64,000 bases of DNA. Origin: Ensifer sp. Root278 (GTDB lineage Bacteria; Pseudomonadota; Alphaproteobacteria; Rhizobiales; Rhizobiaceae). Both the position numbers and the translations under genes were made by a program. Positions 36,041 through 45,393 of the stretch are shown here, one piece after another (position 1 is the first letter of the stretch; every line of letters begins with the position of its first letter). Where the stretch lies: contig NZ_LMJJ01000006.1 of NCBI RefSeq assembly GCF_001429285.1, positions 62,001-126,000 on the forward strand, read 5' to 3'. The notes beneath the pieces were generated by a model that did not search any database, was not told where the DNA came from, and saw nothing but the letters and a program-made list of their open reading frames with translations.

Positions 36041-37828
36041 TCAGTCGAGCAGGGCGGCCGTGATTGCGGTCGGCACGTCTTCGCCGCGGATCGCCAATTC
36101 CTCGAACTCGACGACGGCATTGATGTCTGCGCCCATGGAGATGTTGGTGACGCGCTCGAGGATGAACTCGATGACGACGGGAACCTGGTGCTCGTCCATC
36201 AGCGCCCGTGCCCGATCAAAGGCCTCCTGGAACTCGTTCGGGCTGCGCACCCGGATCGCCTTGCAGCCGAGGCCCTCGGCAACCGCGACGTGGTCGACGC
36301 CGTACCCCTTCTCTGCATCGCCCGAGGCATTGATGTTGTCGAAGGCAAGGCTGACCTCGAAGTCCATGTTGAAGCCGCGCTGCGCCTGGCGGATGAGGCC
36401 GAGATAGGAATTGTTCACGACCACATGCAGGTAAGGCAGCTTGTGCTGGGCGCCGACCGCCAGTTCCTCGATCAGGAACTGGAAGTCGTAGTCGCCGGAA
36501 AGCGCAACGATCGGCCGGTCCGGATCAGCGGCGCGAACGCCGAGAGCCGCTGGCAAAGTCCAACCGAGCGGGCCAGCCTGGCCGCAGTTGATCCAGTTGC
36601 GCGGCTTGTAGACGTGCAGGAACTGCGCACCGGCGATCTGGCTGAGACCGATGGTCGAGACGTAGCAGGTGTCGCGGCCGAAGGCCTTGTTCATCTCCTC
36701 GTAAACGCGCTGGGGCTTGAGCGGCGTCTGGTCGAAATGGGTCTTGCGCAGCATGGTGCGCTTGCGCTCGCGGCACTCTTCCGCCCAGGCGGACCAATCG
36801 CGCAGCTTGCCGGCCGTCTTCCACTCCGTCGCGACGTCGAGGAAGAGTTTCAGCGCAGCGCCGGCATCCGAGACGATACCGAAATCAGGGGCGAAGACAC
36901 GACCGATCTGGGTCGGCTCGATATCGACGTGAACGAACTTGCGGCCTTCCGTATAGGTCGGAACGTTGCCGGTGTGGCGATTGGCCCAACGGTTGCCGAC
37001 ACCGAGAACGAAGTCGGAAGCGAGCATGTTGGCGTTGCCATAGCGGTGCGAGGTCTGCAGGCCGCACATGCCGGCCATCAGCGGATGGTCGTCGGGGATC
37101 GTGCCCCAGCCCATCAGCGTCGGGATGACAGGAATGCCGGTGATCTCGGCGAATTCGGTCAAGAGGTCCGAGGCGTCGGCGTTGACGATGCCGCCGCCGG
37201 CGACGATCAGCGGACGCTCCGCCTCGTTCAGCATGGCCAGGGCCTTCTCGGCCTGGGCACGCGTCGCTTTCGGCTTATAGGGCTCAAGCGGCTGATAGGT
37301 GTCCGGATCGAACTCGATCTCGGCGAGCTGGACGTCGACCGGCAGGTCGATCAGCACCGGGCCGGGACGGCCGGAGCGCATGATGTGGAAAGCCTTCTGG
37401 AAGACGAAGGGAACCAGCGCCGGCTCCATGACGGTAACCGCCCACTTGGTGACGGGTGCGGCGATCTTCGCAATATCGACAGCCTGGAAGTCTTCCTTGT
37501 CGAGCCGGGCGCGCGGCGCCTGCCCAGTGATGCAGAGGATCGGGATCGAATCCGCTGAAGCCGAATAGAGGCCGGTGATCATGTCTGTGCCGGCCGGGCC
37601 CGACGTGCCGATGCAGACGCCGATATTGCCATGCTTGGCGCGGGTATAACCTTCGGCCATATGCGAGGCACCCTCGACGTGGCGGGCGAGAATGTGGCGG
37701 ACGGAACCGCGGGCCTTCAGAGCCGAATAGAACGGGTTGATGGCGGCGCCAGGTACGCCGAAGGCACAGTCGATGCCTTCCTTCTCCAGAACATAAACAG
37801 CCGCGTCAACGGCACGCATCTTAGCCAT
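36041..37828 (-). CDS. gcl: Glyoxylate carboligase (tartronate-semialdehyde synthase)
   Basis: Thiamine diphosphate enzyme that joins two glyoxylates to tartronate semialdehyde and CO2. It has 595 residues, the family length. N-terminal [14 protein letters not shown] and [14 protein letters not shown] are nearly identical to known Gcl, and Val51 sits where other ThDP enzymes have the catalytic Glu, the hallmark of Gcl. The ThDP-binding motif [17 protein letters not shown] and an FAD-binding middle domain are present. The start at 37828 follows a GGAGG site. It leads the gcl-hyi-glxR run and faces a divergent IclR gene. Confidence 0.96.
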   Translation of the reverse strand: MAKMRAVDAAVYVLEKEGIDCAFGVPGAAINPFYSALKARGSVRHILARHVEGASHMAEGYTRAKHGNIGVCIGTSGPAGTDMITGLYSASADSIPILCITGQAPRARLDKEDFQAVDIAKIAAPVTKWAVTVMEPALVPFVFQKAFHIMRSGRPGPVLIDLPVDVQLAEIEFDPDTYQPLEPYKPKATRAQAEKALAMLNEAERPLIVAGGGIVNADASDLLTEFAEITGIPVIPTLMGWGTIPDDHPLMAGMCGLQTSHRYGNANMLASDFVLGVGNRWANRHTGNVPTYTEGRKFVHVDIEPTQIGRVFAPDFGIVSDAGAALKLFLDVATEWKTAGKLRDWSAWAEECRERKRTMLRKTHFDQTPLKPQRVYEEMNKAFGRDTCYVSTIGLSQIAGAQFLHVYKPRNWINCGQAGPLGWTLPAALGVRAADPDRPIVALSGDYDFQFLIEELAVGAQHKLPYLHVVVNNSYLGLIRQAQRGFNMDFEVSLAFDNINASGDAEKGYGVDHVAVAEGLGCKAIRVRSPNEFQEAFDRARALMDEHQVPVVIEFILERVTNISMGADINAVVEFEELAIRGEDVPTAITAALLD

Positions 37829-37886
37829 GGGATTTCCTCCTATTTCCTGAAAACATAATCCATAATTTTCGATACGCAACACATAA

Positions 37887-37903
37887 ATGGAAATCATTTC
37901 CAT
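37887..37903. promoter_or_regulatory. IclR-type operator between gcl and the regulator gene
   Basis: ATGGAAA (37887-37893), TCA, TTTCCAT (37897-37903): perfect 7-base arms in an AT-rich divergent spacer, with an extra half site TGGAAAT at 37908-37914. The TGGAAA/TTTCCA core resembles known AllR/IclR-family sites. Confidence 0.6.
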
Positions 37904-37998
37904 AATGTGGAAATAAAGATTTTCAACAATTCGGAGAAAATCCCTCCGTGGCCTGATAGAGGATGATGGCGAGAGACGTGATTTGCAGAGAGGCTTCG

Positions 37999-38820
37999 AT
38001 GGATGGCAACGGCAGGGGAAAACGCGGACGCAAGGCGGGCGAGAATGCAGCACCGTCATCCGTACAGGTGCTCGATCGCAGCCTTGCTCTTCTGACGGTG
38101 GTCGCCGAGGAGGACGGCTCGACCCTGACCCAGCTTGCCGACCAGACCGGCATGCCGCCATCCACAGTGCATCGTCTGCTGACGACACTGGCCGGCCACG
38201 GCATGGTAATGAACGACCCGGACACCGGCGCCTGGACCGTCGGCCTCAAGGCCTTCGAGATCGGCAACGCCTATCTGCGCTTCCGCAAGCTCGGAACGAT
38301 CAGCCGCCCCTTCCTCAAGGGCCTCATGGAGGAAAGCGGCGAAACGGCGAATATCGGCATCGAGGAAGGCGGCGATGTCGTTTTCATCTCGCAGGTCGAA
38401 AGCCACGCGCCGATGCGCGCCTTCTTCCGCCCCGGCCGCCGTGGTCCGGTTCATGCCTCCGGCATCGGCAAGGCGATCCTTTCGACCTGGTCGGACAAGG
38501 AGATCGCTCAGCTGCTCGGTGGCCGTGAACTCGCGCATTTCACCGACAAGACCCGCGACACGCTGTCGGCGCTCTTGAAGGACATCCAGGAAATCCGTCA
38601 CCGCGGCTGGTCCGTCGACGATGAGGAGCACACGCTCGGCATGCGCTGTGTCGCAGCACCAATCTTCAACGAATATGGCGAAACCATCGCCGGCATCTCG
38701 ATCTCCGGCCCGTCCGTCCGCGTCAGCGACCAGAAGCTTTCGACGTTCGGCCCCATCGTGCGCGAACGCGCCGACGCCCTGACGAGGGCAATGGGTGGCA
38801 AACGACCGGAAGACCTGTAA
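37999..38820 (+). CDS. IclR-family transcriptional regulator
   Basis: A 273-residue regulator. The N-terminal winged helix (about 16-75) reads [19 protein letters not shown], then [19 protein letters not shown]. The C-terminal IclR sensor domain includes [16 protein letters not shown] and [21 protein letters not shown] chose the ATG at 37999 because AGAGAGG lies five bases before it; ATGs at 37963 and 37966 sit too close to their AGG. It is divergent from gcl, like AllR of E. coli, and glyoxylate or an allantoin intermediate is the likely ligand (inference). Confidence 0.9.
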   Translation: MDGNGRGKRGRKAGENAAPSSVQVLDRSLALLTVVAEEDGSTLTQLADQTGMPPSTVHRLLTTLAGHGMVMNDPDTGAWTVGLKAFEIGNAYLRFRKLGTISRPFLKGLMEESGETANIGIEEGGDVVFISQVESHAPMRAFFRPGRRGPVHASGIGKAILSTWSDKEIAQLLGGRELAHFTDKTRDTLSALLKDIQEIRHRGWSVDDEEHTLGMRCVAAPIFNEYGETIAGISISGPSVRVSDQKLSTFGPIVRERADALTRAMGGKRPEDL

Positions 38821-38827
38821 GCACGAG

Positions 38828-38862
38828 AAAACGCCGCGTATCCAAACGAAACGCGGCGTTTT
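38828..38862. terminator. Bidirectional terminator between iclR-type gene and guaD
   Basis: AAAACGCCGCGT (38828-38839) and ACGCGGCGTTTT (38851-38862), perfect 12-base arms with an 11-base loop. The A-run and T-run give a U-tract on both strands, so it can end transcription from both convergent genes. Confidence 0.8.
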
Positions 38863-38921
38863 GAATGGTGGGCTCAACCCTTTTTCGGCTTCGCGAACCC
38901 CAAAAGGCGTTCAAAGCCCGG

Positions 38922-40274
38922 TCAGGCCGTTTCGAGGCTTCTGACCGCTGCCGTTGCCCCATCCTTCGCGCCGTTTGCAGCGCGTTTCATCGGCTTGCCA
39001 GCGACGTAGGTCTCCGCCACGCAGCGGTCGTCACCCATCGTCTGCAGAATGAACAGCTCCTCTGCAAGCGAACCGGTAACCCGCATGCGCAGCTCCATCG
39101 ACGGCTTGGCACGGCTGTCGAGCACGACGATGTCGGCATCGGCGCCCACATGCAGCGAGCCGATACGATCTTCGAGATCAAGCGCGCGAGCATTGCCGAG
39201 CGTTAGGCGATAGAACGAGTTGAACGGTGTCAGCCGCTGGCCCTGCAGGTGCAACACCTTATAGGCCTCGTCCATCGTCTCCAGCATCGAGAAGCTCGTT
39301 CCGGCGCCGACGTCGGTCGCGACCGACCAGCGCGCGCCGAGCTTGTCGAAGCGATCCCTGTCAAAGAGACCGGAGCCGAGGAACAGGTTCGAGGTCGGGC
39401 AGAAGGTGCCGACCGCGCCTGTCTCGGCGAGAACCGAGATCTCGCGATCGCTCAAATAAATGCAGTGGCCGAGCAAGGTCTTGCGTGTCAGAAGGTCGTA
39501 GCGCGCGTAGATATCGGTGTAGTCCTTGGCCTCCGGATAGAGCGAGGTCGCGAAGGCGATCTCGTCCTTGTTCTCGGAAAGATGCGTCTGGACGTAGCAC
39601 TCCGGGTGCTCGGCCACGAGCGTGCGGCTCATCTCCATCTGTTCCGGGGTCGAAGTGATGGCAAAGCGCGGGCTGATGGCGTAATGCGCACGGCCGCGGC
39701 CGTGCCACTTGGCGATCAGCGCCTTGGTCTCGTCATAGCCCAGTTGCGGCGTATCGCGCAGCGCGTCGGGCGCATTGCGGTCCATCATCACCTTGCCGCC
39801 GATCATCAGCATGCCGCGGGCTTCCGCGGCGCTGAAATAGGCGTCGACGCTTTCCGGGTGCACCGAGCAATAGGCGACGGCCGTCGTCGTGCCGTTGGAC
39901 AGAAGCTCGTCCATGAAACGGCCGGCGATGTAGTCGGCATGTTCCGGCTTCCGGAACTTCTGCTCCTCGACGAAGATGTAGGTATTCAGCCATTCGAGAA
40001 GCTGCGCGCCGTAGGAGGCGATCGCCTGCGTCTGCGGGAAATGCAGGTGCGTGTCGATCAGGCCAGGCAACACCAGATTGGGGCGGTGGTCCGCGACCTT
40101 GACGCCGGCGCCGGCGCGGCGGGCGACTTCGGCATGCTCGCCGATATCGGCAACCTTGCCGCCCCGCACCAGCACGGCGCCGTCCTCGAAGTAGCGATAG
40201 GAGGCGGTATCGTCGATGCCCTTGGGCTCGTCGACAAAGGTCAGAACGCGGCCGCGGATCAGCAAATCGGTCAT
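38922..40274 (-). CDS. guaD: Guanine deaminase
   Basis: Hydrolyses guanine to xanthine and ammonia in the cytoplasm. It is a 450-residue amidohydrolase with the metal motif PGLIDTHLHFPQTQ (the HxH pair), then HLSENKDEI, GHCIYLSDREI and the metal Asp in SVATDVGAGTSFSML. SPRFAITSTPEQM is typical of guanine deaminases rather than general cytosine or adenine deaminases. The start overlaps the puuD stop by four bases (ATGA), so the two purine genes are translated together. Confidence 0.94.
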   Translation of the reverse strand: MTDLLIRGRVLTFVDEPKGIDDTASYRYFEDGAVLVRGGKVADIGEHAEVARRAGAGVKVADHRPNLVLPGLIDTHLHFPQTQAIASYGAQLLEWLNTYIFVEEQKFRKPEHADYIAGRFMDELLSNGTTTAVAYCSVHPESVDAYFSAAEARGMLMIGGKVMMDRNAPDALRDTPQLGYDETKALIAKWHGRGRAHYAISPRFAITSTPEQMEMSRTLVAEHPECYVQTHLSENKDEIAFATSLYPEAKDYTDIYARYDLLTRKTLLGHCIYLSDREISVLAETGAVGTFCPTSNLFLGSGLFDRDRFDKLGARWSVATDVGAGTSFSMLETMDEAYKVLHLQGQRLTPFNSFYRLTLGNARALDLEDRIGSLHVGADADIVVLDSRAKPSMELRMRVTGSLAEELFILQTMGDDRCVAETYVAGKPMKRAANGAKDGATAAVRSLETA

Positions 40275-41509
40275 TGGGTCTTTCCTCCATTCATGACGGA
40301 TTCGTACCAGGCGACGAGCAACTGCCGCTCCTCGTCCGATACGCCGGTGACGTTGGCGGGCGGCATCGCATGCGAACGGCCGGCCTGCAGATAGATTTCA
40401 CGCGCGTGGTTTGCGATCTCGGTGTCGGTTTCGAGCGTCACGCCCTTCGGCGGCACGACCAATCCTTCCCAGCCCGGTTCCTTGGCATGGCACATGGAAC
40501 AGCGGCCAAGCACGGTGTCGCGGACCTTCGGAAAGGCTTCCGCCGTCACGAAGGGCTGCTGCGCGGCGGAGATCTTTTCCTCGCCACCGCCGGCAAGCAC
40601 CTTCGGCACGGTCGACAGCCACATGATCGCGACGAAGAGCAGCGCGGTGACGAGCCAGGTCCAGGTCGGATTGCCCTTGTCGGCGTGGCGGGTGTTGAAC
40701 CAGTGGCGGATGGTGACGCCCATCAGAAACACCAGCGAGGCGATGATCCAGTTGAACTGGGTGCCAAAGGCCAGCGGGTAGTGGTTCGACAGCATCAGGA
40801 ACAAAACTGGCAGCGTCAGGTAGTTGTTGTGCGTTGAGCGCTGCTTGGCGATCACGCCGTACTTGGGATCCGGCGTGCGGCCCGCGATCAGGTCGCCGAC
40901 GACAACCTTCTGGTTCGGAATGATGATGAAGAACACGTTGGCCGACATGATCGTCGCGGTAAATGCGCCGAGATGCAGGAAGGCGGCGCGGCCGGTGAAG
41001 AGCTGCGTGTAACCCCAGGCCATGCCGACGAGGATGAAGTACAGAAGCACCATCAGCCTGGTGTTGTCGCGGCCGAAGGGCGACTTGCAGATCGTGTCAT
41101 AGGCGAGCCAGCCGAAGGCGATCGAGCCCAGCGAGATGGCGATCGCCACCGGCTTCGAAACGTCGAGCACATTCGGATCGATCAGGTAGAGGTCGGCACC
41201 GGCATAGTAGACCATGCACAACATGCCGAAACCGGAAAGCCAGGTGACGTAGGATTCCCATTTGAACCAGATCAGGTGCTCCGGCATGTTGGCCGGCGCC
41301 ACCAGATACTTCTGGATGTGGTAAAAGCCGCCACCGTGCACCTGCCACTCTTCGCCATAGGCACCGACCGGAAGGTCCGGTCGCTTCTTCAGGCCAAGGT
41401 CAAGTGCAACGAAATAAAATGACGAACCGATCCACGCGATACCCGTGATGACGTGCAGCCATCTCATGGCAAAGGTGAGCCAATCCCAGGCTATGGCATA
41501 CTCGTACAT
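40271..41509 (-). CDS. puuD: Membrane urate oxidase with C-terminal cytochrome c domain
   Basis: Oxidises urate to 5-hydroxyisourate, passing electrons to a cytochrome c instead of making peroxide. The 412-residue protein starts with a multi-helix membrane domain (WDWLTFAMRWLHVITGIAW, about eight to nine helices through residue 310), then a c-type haem domain with Cys337-Ser-Met-Cys-His341 and a later AMPP methionine region. This layout matches the PuuD family first described from alphaproteobacteria. No soluble uricase is present in the window. It precedes guaD in the same transcript and faces a LysR gene. Confidence 0.92.
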   Translation of the reverse strand: MYEYAIAWDWLTFAMRWLHVITGIAWIGSSFYFVALDLGLKKRPDLPVGAYGEEWQVHGGGFYHIQKYLVAPANMPEHLIWFKWESYVTWLSGFGMLCMVYYAGADLYLIDPNVLDVSKPVAIAISLGSIAFGWLAYDTICKSPFGRDNTRLMVLLYFILVGMAWGYTQLFTGRAAFLHLGAFTATIMSANVFFIIIPNQKVVVGDLIAGRTPDPKYGVIAKQRSTHNNYLTLPVLFLMLSNHYPLAFGTQFNWIIASLVFLMGVTIRHWFNTRHADKGNPTWTWLVTALLFVAIMWLSTVPKVLAGGGEEKISAAQQPFVTAEAFPKVRDTVLGRCSMCHAKEPGWEGLVVPPKGVTLETDTEIANHAREIYLQAGRSHAMPPANVTGVSDEERQLLVAWYESVMNGGKTQ

Positions 41510-41581
41510 GGAATTCTCCCATTTCTCCTCGGACCATTATGTGTCATTGCTGGAGGTCGCGGGAACGTCGCTGCTTCACCA

Positions 41582-41596
41582 ACACTTTCAAAAAAA
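41582..41596. promoter_or_regulatory. Weak copy of the ACTTTCAAA box upstream of puuD
   Basis: CACTTTCAAAAAAAT in the puuD-LysR spacer shares ACTTTCAAA with the longer boxes at 49681 and 57194. The match is only nine bases and could be chance. Confidence 0.25.
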
Positions 41597-41656
41597 TCTA
41601 TAAAATAGCGACGCAATGGATAGGCTAGAGAGAAGCCGGAGGAGTGGGACGGAGGC

Positions 41657-42571
41657 ATGTCTTATCTGGACAATGTGCGCGTCTTCGTGCGCGTCGTAGA
41701 GCTTGGAACCCTATCGGCGGCCGGTCGCGACCAGCGCGTGACGCCGGCGGTTGCAAGCAATAGAATCAAAGAGTTGGAACGCCATATGGGCGTTCGCCTG
41801 TTCAACCGAACGACGCGCAAGCTGACCCCGACGGAGCATGGCCGCGTCTTTTACGATGGCGCGGTGAAGATCCTCGAAGCGGTCAACGAGGCCGAAAACG
41901 CGATCGCCGATCTATCGCGCAATCCGAAGGGGGCGCTGAAGATTACCGCTCCCTTGGGGATAGGTCGGCGCCTGATTGCGTCGGGCATTCCCGAATTCCA
42001 TGACAAGTATCCCGACATCGAAGTGCGGCTTCGTCTGTCGGACCACAATGTCGATATCCTCTCGGAAGGCGTCGACGTCGCGTTCAAGCTCGGCATCCTC
42101 GAAGATTCGAACCTGCGCATGCGTGGCATCATGAACTGCGAGCGCGTGGTCTGCGGGTCGCCCGACTATTTCGAAAAGCGCGGCGTGCCCCAAACCCCTG
42201 ACGCGTTGATCGCCGACAAACACGACTGTCTGCTGCTGCGCTACCCGGGTTCGAAGGAGTATTTCTGGACGCTCCAGACCATGGAAGGCATGCGCAAACT
42301 CGAGGTGACCGGCCCCTACGATTCGGACGACGGCGACGTGCTTACCCAATGGGCGCTCGACGGCCGCGGCATCATCAACAAGCCTCTCTTCGAGGTGAAA
42401 AGCCACATCAATTCCGGCGCGCTGGTGCCGATTCTGGTCGACACGCCGCCGCTCAGCGTACAGCTTGCGGCGATCTATCCACACAAGCGCTTCCAAGATC
42501 CGAAAGTCAGGCTGATGATCGACTACATGGCCGAGCGCTGTCAGCGCTTGATCGGCAAGGCGCTGGAGTAG
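41657..42571 (+). CDS. LysR-family transcriptional regulator
   Basis: A 304-residue regulator with an N-terminal helix-turn-helix (about residues 5-62: LGTLSAAGRDQRVTPAVASN, then RIKELERHMGVRLFNRTTRK) and a periplasmic-binding-like sensor domain starting near GALKITAPLGIGRR. It is divergent from puuD-guaD with a 147-base spacer and is the closest candidate regulator for purine catabolism here. That role is inferred from position. It ends at a pair of palindromic repeats facing another LysR gene. Confidence 0.9.
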   Translation: MSYLDNVRVFVRVVELGTLSAAGRDQRVTPAVASNRIKELERHMGVRLFNRTTRKLTPTEHGRVFYDGAVKILEAVNEAENAIADLSRNPKGALKITAPLGIGRRLIASGIPEFHDKYPDIEVRLRLSDHNVDILSEGVDVAFKLGILEDSNLRMRGIMNCERVVCGSPDYFEKRGVPQTPDALIADKHDCLLLRYPGSKEYFWTLQTMEGMRKLEVTGPYDSDDGDVLTQWALDGRGIINKPLFEVKSHINSGALVPILVDTPPLSVQLAAIYPHKRFQDPKVRLMIDYMAERCQRLIGKALE

Positions 42572-42574
42572 CGT

Positions 42575-42618
42575 CTAGAGCGCCGTGCGTTCAGACGAAC
42601 GCACTAAGGACGCTCTAG
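42575..42618. repeat. CTAGAG-bounded palindromic element 1
   Basis: Outer arms CTAGAGCG and CGCTCTAG (42575-42582, 42611-42618) and inner arms GTGCGTTC and GAACGCAC (42585-42592, 42597-42604) form a strong cruciform after the LysR stop. Confidence 0.65.
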
Positions 42619-42628
42619 CACTTTGATT

Positions 42629-42680
42629 CTAGAGCATCTTGTCCGCTTTCAGTGATTCCACTGAAAGCGGGATGCTCTAG
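42629..42680. repeat. CTAGAG-bounded palindromic element 2
   Basis: CTAGAGCATC/GATGCTCTAG outer arms (42629-42638, 42671-42680) and CCGCTTTCAGT/ACTGAAAGCGG inner arms (42643-42653, 42660-42670). The right outer arm contains the stop codon of the downstream minus-strand LysR gene. Confidence 0.65.
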
Positions 42681-43603
42681 CCTCTCGTCTTCTCAATACC
42701 GGCAATACCGCTGACCTGCTCGACGAGAAAGTCGACCAGCAGGCGAACCCGGGCGATGCCTGCGCGCTCGGGCACGATCAGCAGGCTGAGCGGCACCGAA
42801 GGCAGCCTGTAGTCCGGCAGGATCGGCAACAGCCGACCACTCGCCAGGAGATCGTCGACGAGCCATTGGTGTGTTGGTGCGATGCCGCGCCCGGCGACCA
42901 GCGCCTCGCGGGCGGCAAGCCCATGGTCGACGAGGAACCGCCCGCCAAAGGGTACCGCGTGGCTGCGGCCGTCTGCTCCTTCCAGCGAGATCAGGTCACT
43001 GCCTGCGACGTTCGACATGCGGATTCCCTCATGGGCAGCGAGGTCGCGCGGGGCAGCCGGGCACCCACGTGCCGCCAGATAGGCGGGCGCGGCGACGAAC
43101 AGACGGCGGCTTTCGCCAAGCACCCGGAGCTTCATGGAGCTGTCGGTGAGCGGCCCGAGACGCAGCGCGATATCGACCCCTTCCCGCACCAGATCGATCC
43201 GCTCGTCGGTCAGGCTGAGATCGACCTCGATATCAGGATAACGATCCTGAAAGGCGAAGATCAAGCGGGTTGCGTGCAGGACCCCGAAGGCGGCGGTGCA
43301 GGATACCCGGATGGTCCCGGCCGAGGCGCCGCGGGTGCTGCGCGCCTCGTCGCCTGCCTGGTCGACTAAGCGTAGGATCTGGATGCTGTTGGCATAGTAA
43401 CGACTGCCTTCGTCGGTCAACGTGACGCGCCGGGTGGTGCGGCTAAGCAGGGGCACGCCGACGGCTTCCTCCAGCTCCCTCAGATGCCGCGTAACGCTCG
43501 ACTGGCCGATGCCGAGTTCGCGGGCAACGGCCGACAGGCTGCCGCGCTCGGCGACCCGTACGAAGCTTCGCATCCGTTCCAGCGTCACGTCCGATTTATC
43601 CAT
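42677..43603 (-). CDS. LysR-family transcriptional regulator
   Basis: A 308-residue regulator with an N-terminal helix-turn-helix (RGSLSAVARELGIGQSSVTR, then HLRELEEAVGVPLLSRTTRR) and a sensor domain beginning GTIRVSCTAAFG. It is divergent from the quinone reductase gene across 94 bases containing the palindrome TATCCA-N3-TGGATA, so it very probably controls that gene and itself. The stop codon lies within an intergenic palindrome. Confidence 0.9.
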   Translation of the reverse strand: MDKSDVTLERMRSFVRVAERGSLSAVARELGIGQSSVTRHLRELEEAVGVPLLSRTTRRVTLTDEGSRYYANSIQILRLVDQAGDEARSTRGASAGTIRVSCTAAFGVLHATRLIFAFQDRYPDIEVDLSLTDERIDLVREGVDIALRLGPLTDSSMKLRVLGESRRLFVAAPAYLAARGCPAAPRDLAAHEGIRMSNVAGSDLISLEGADGRSHAVPFGGRFLVDHGLAAREALVAGRGIAPTHQWLVDDLLASGRLLPILPDYRLPSVPLSLLIVPERAGIARVRLLVDFLVEQVSGIAGIEKTRG

Positions 43604-43618
43604 TTTTCGGTATAATCC

Positions 43619-43633
43619 TATCCATATTGGATA
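43619..43633. promoter_or_regulatory. Operator between LysR and quinone reductase genes
   Basis: TATCCA (43619-43624), TAT, TGGATA (43628-43633): perfect 6-base arms, 16 bases upstream of the LysR start and 65 bases upstream of the reductase start. Confidence 0.5.
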
Positions 43634-43697
43634 TCTACCGCATGGACAAACGGCGGTCTACCTAAAGTCTCAGTTCACGACTGAAGGATTGCCGACC

Positions 43698-44504
43698 ATG
43701 AAAGTTCTGCTTGTCTATGCCCATCCCGAACCGCGTTCGCTGAACGGGACACTGCACGATGTCGCTGTCAAGGCGCTGGAAGCCGAGGGACACGAGGTGC
43801 GCGTCACCGACCTCTATGCCGAAGGATGGAAATCCGAGATCGACCGCGCCGACTTCCCCGCGCTCCTTCCGGATGCCCGGTTCAAGCCAAGCCGTGCCTC
43901 GAAGGAAGCCTTCGCGACCAATACCCTGACCGCTGATGTCAGGGCCGAGCAGGAAAATCTGCTATGGGCCGATACCCTGATCCTGCAGTTTCCGCTGTGG
44001 TGGTACTCGATGCCGGCGATCCTGAAAGGCTGGGTCGATCGCGTCTATGCCTATGGCTTCGCCTATGGCGTTGGCGAACACAGCGACAAATACTGGGGCA
44101 AGCGGTTCGGCGAGGGAACGCTCGCAGGAAAACGTGCCATGTTGGTGGTGACAACAGGTGGCTGGGAAGAACACTACTCGCCGCGCGGGGTCAACGGACC
44201 GATCGACGATCTGCTTTTCCCGATCAATCACGGCGTTCTCTATTATCCCGGCTACGACGTACTTCCGCCTTTTGTCGCCTACCGGGTCGACGGTCTTGAC
44301 GAAGCCGGTTTCGAAGCGACGGCCGAGCGGCTGAGGCAAAGGATGCGCACGCTAACAACCACGCCGCCTATTCCCTATCGCCGGCAGAATGGCGGCGACT
44401 ACCTGATCCCGACCCTTGAGCTGCGTCCGGATATCGAAGCCGCAGACGCGCGCGGCTTTGCGCTTCACCTGAACGGTGCGATACACCAGGGCAATAGCGC
44501 CTGA
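43698..44504 (+). CDS. NAD(P)H-dependent quinone oxidoreductase (NQO1/MdaB-like flavodoxin fold)
   Basis: Soluble FMN/FAD protein of 268 residues that reduces quinones or azo compounds by two electrons. The N-terminus KVLLVYAHPEPRSLNGTLHD binds the flavin phosphate. TLILQFPLWWYSMPAILKGW and VVTTGGWEEHYSPRGVNG are typical of the family, and PPFVAYRVDGLDEAGFEA follows. The start at 43698 was chosen because the preceding in-frame sequence is promoter and LysR DNA. It ends four bases before the convergent xdhC stop. Confidence 0.9.
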   Translation: MKVLLVYAHPEPRSLNGTLHDVAVKALEAEGHEVRVTDLYAEGWKSEIDRADFPALLPDARFKPSRASKEAFATNTLTADVRAEQENLLWADTLILQFPLWWYSMPAILKGWVDRVYAYGFAYGVGEHSDKYWGKRFGEGTLAGKRAMLVVTTGGWEEHYSPRGVNGPIDDLLFPINHGVLYYPGYDVLPPFVAYRVDGLDEAGFEATAERLRQRMRTLTTTPPIPYRRQNGGDYLIPTLELRPDIEAADARGFALHLNGAIHQGNSA

Positions 44505-44508
44505 GCCG

Positions 44509-45378
44509 TTAGCGTGCAAACTTCGCGACAGCCGGACGACGCGGGCTATCGGGTTGGGCCGGCTGCCGGAAATTCAGCGCCGCCGCCATGACTTCCGCGG
44601 CGGCAAGCGCTGCGATGACGGCCGGCCGCTTGTCCTTAACCGACGTGCCGCCGATCGGGCAGACGAGCCGGTCGAAAAGATCCGGGCGGCCGATCTCACG
44701 CGACAACCAATTCTTGAAGGTCCCGCGTTTCGTCTTCGAGCCGATCATGCCGACATAGGATGCGTCGTCGCGGCGAAGCGCCTCGGCGGCGATCAGGAAG
44801 TCGAGCGCGTGGTCGTGCGTCAGGATCACGAAGGCGCTGCCGGGCGGGGCATCGCGCACGACCGCCTCAGGCATCGCCGTCAGGCAGGTTTCAATGCCCG
44901 GTATATCGGCGACAGCCGAAAGCTCGTTCTCGCGGGTATCGACGAGAACGGTGCGGACCGGAACCAGGGACAGCGCCATGGCCAGCGCATCGCCGACATG
45001 GCCGGCGCCGAAGACATAGACATGCGGCCGGCTGGCGATTTCCAGGTCGCTGCGTTCAATCAGCATGGCGGCTTTCTCCCGATCGATGCGTGTGAAGGCG
45101 AGCGCCACGCGCCCGCCGCAACACTGGCCGATCTCCGGACCGAGCGGGATGGTCATTGCCTCCAGCGCGTCGCCGCGCTTCAGCGCCCGCCGGCCATGGT
45201 CGATCGCCATATATTCGAGCTGGCCGCCGCCGATCGTGCCGAAGAGGCTATCGGTGGCGACGAGCATCCAGGCATCGGTGTCGCGCGGCGTCGAGCCGGC
45301 TGCACCCGTCACTTCCACAAGCACGCAATCCGGCTCGCGTCGGAGAAAGTCCCTGATATCCTCGCGGCTCGCCACCAT
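44509..45378 (-). CDS. xdhC: Xanthine dehydrogenase accessory protein XdhC
   Basis: Binds molybdenum cofactor and inserts its sulfurated form into xanthine dehydrogenase. It has 289 residues, with GAAGSTPRDTDAWMLV and GTIGGGQLEYMA near the N-terminus, then a Rossmann-like domain with VYVFGAGHVGDALAMAL and MIGSKTKRGTFKNWL. It is the last gene of the minus-strand uraH-xdhA-xdhB-xdhC run, 15 bases after xdhB. Confidence 0.94.
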   Translation of the reverse strand: MVASREDIRDFLRREPDCVLVEVTGAAGSTPRDTDAWMLVATDSLFGTIGGGQLEYMAIDHGRRALKRGDALEAMTIPLGPEIGQCCGGRVALAFTRIDREKAAMLIERSDLEIASRPHVYVFGAGHVGDALAMALSLVPVRTVLVDTRENELSAVADIPGIETCLTAMPEAVVRDAPPGSAFVILTHDHALDFLIAAEALRRDDASYVGMIGSKTKRGTFKNWLSREIGRPDLFDRLVCPIGGTSVKDKRPAVIAALAAAEVMAAALNFRQPAQPDSPRRPAVAKFAR

Positions 45379-45393
45379 GACAATCAGCCCCTG

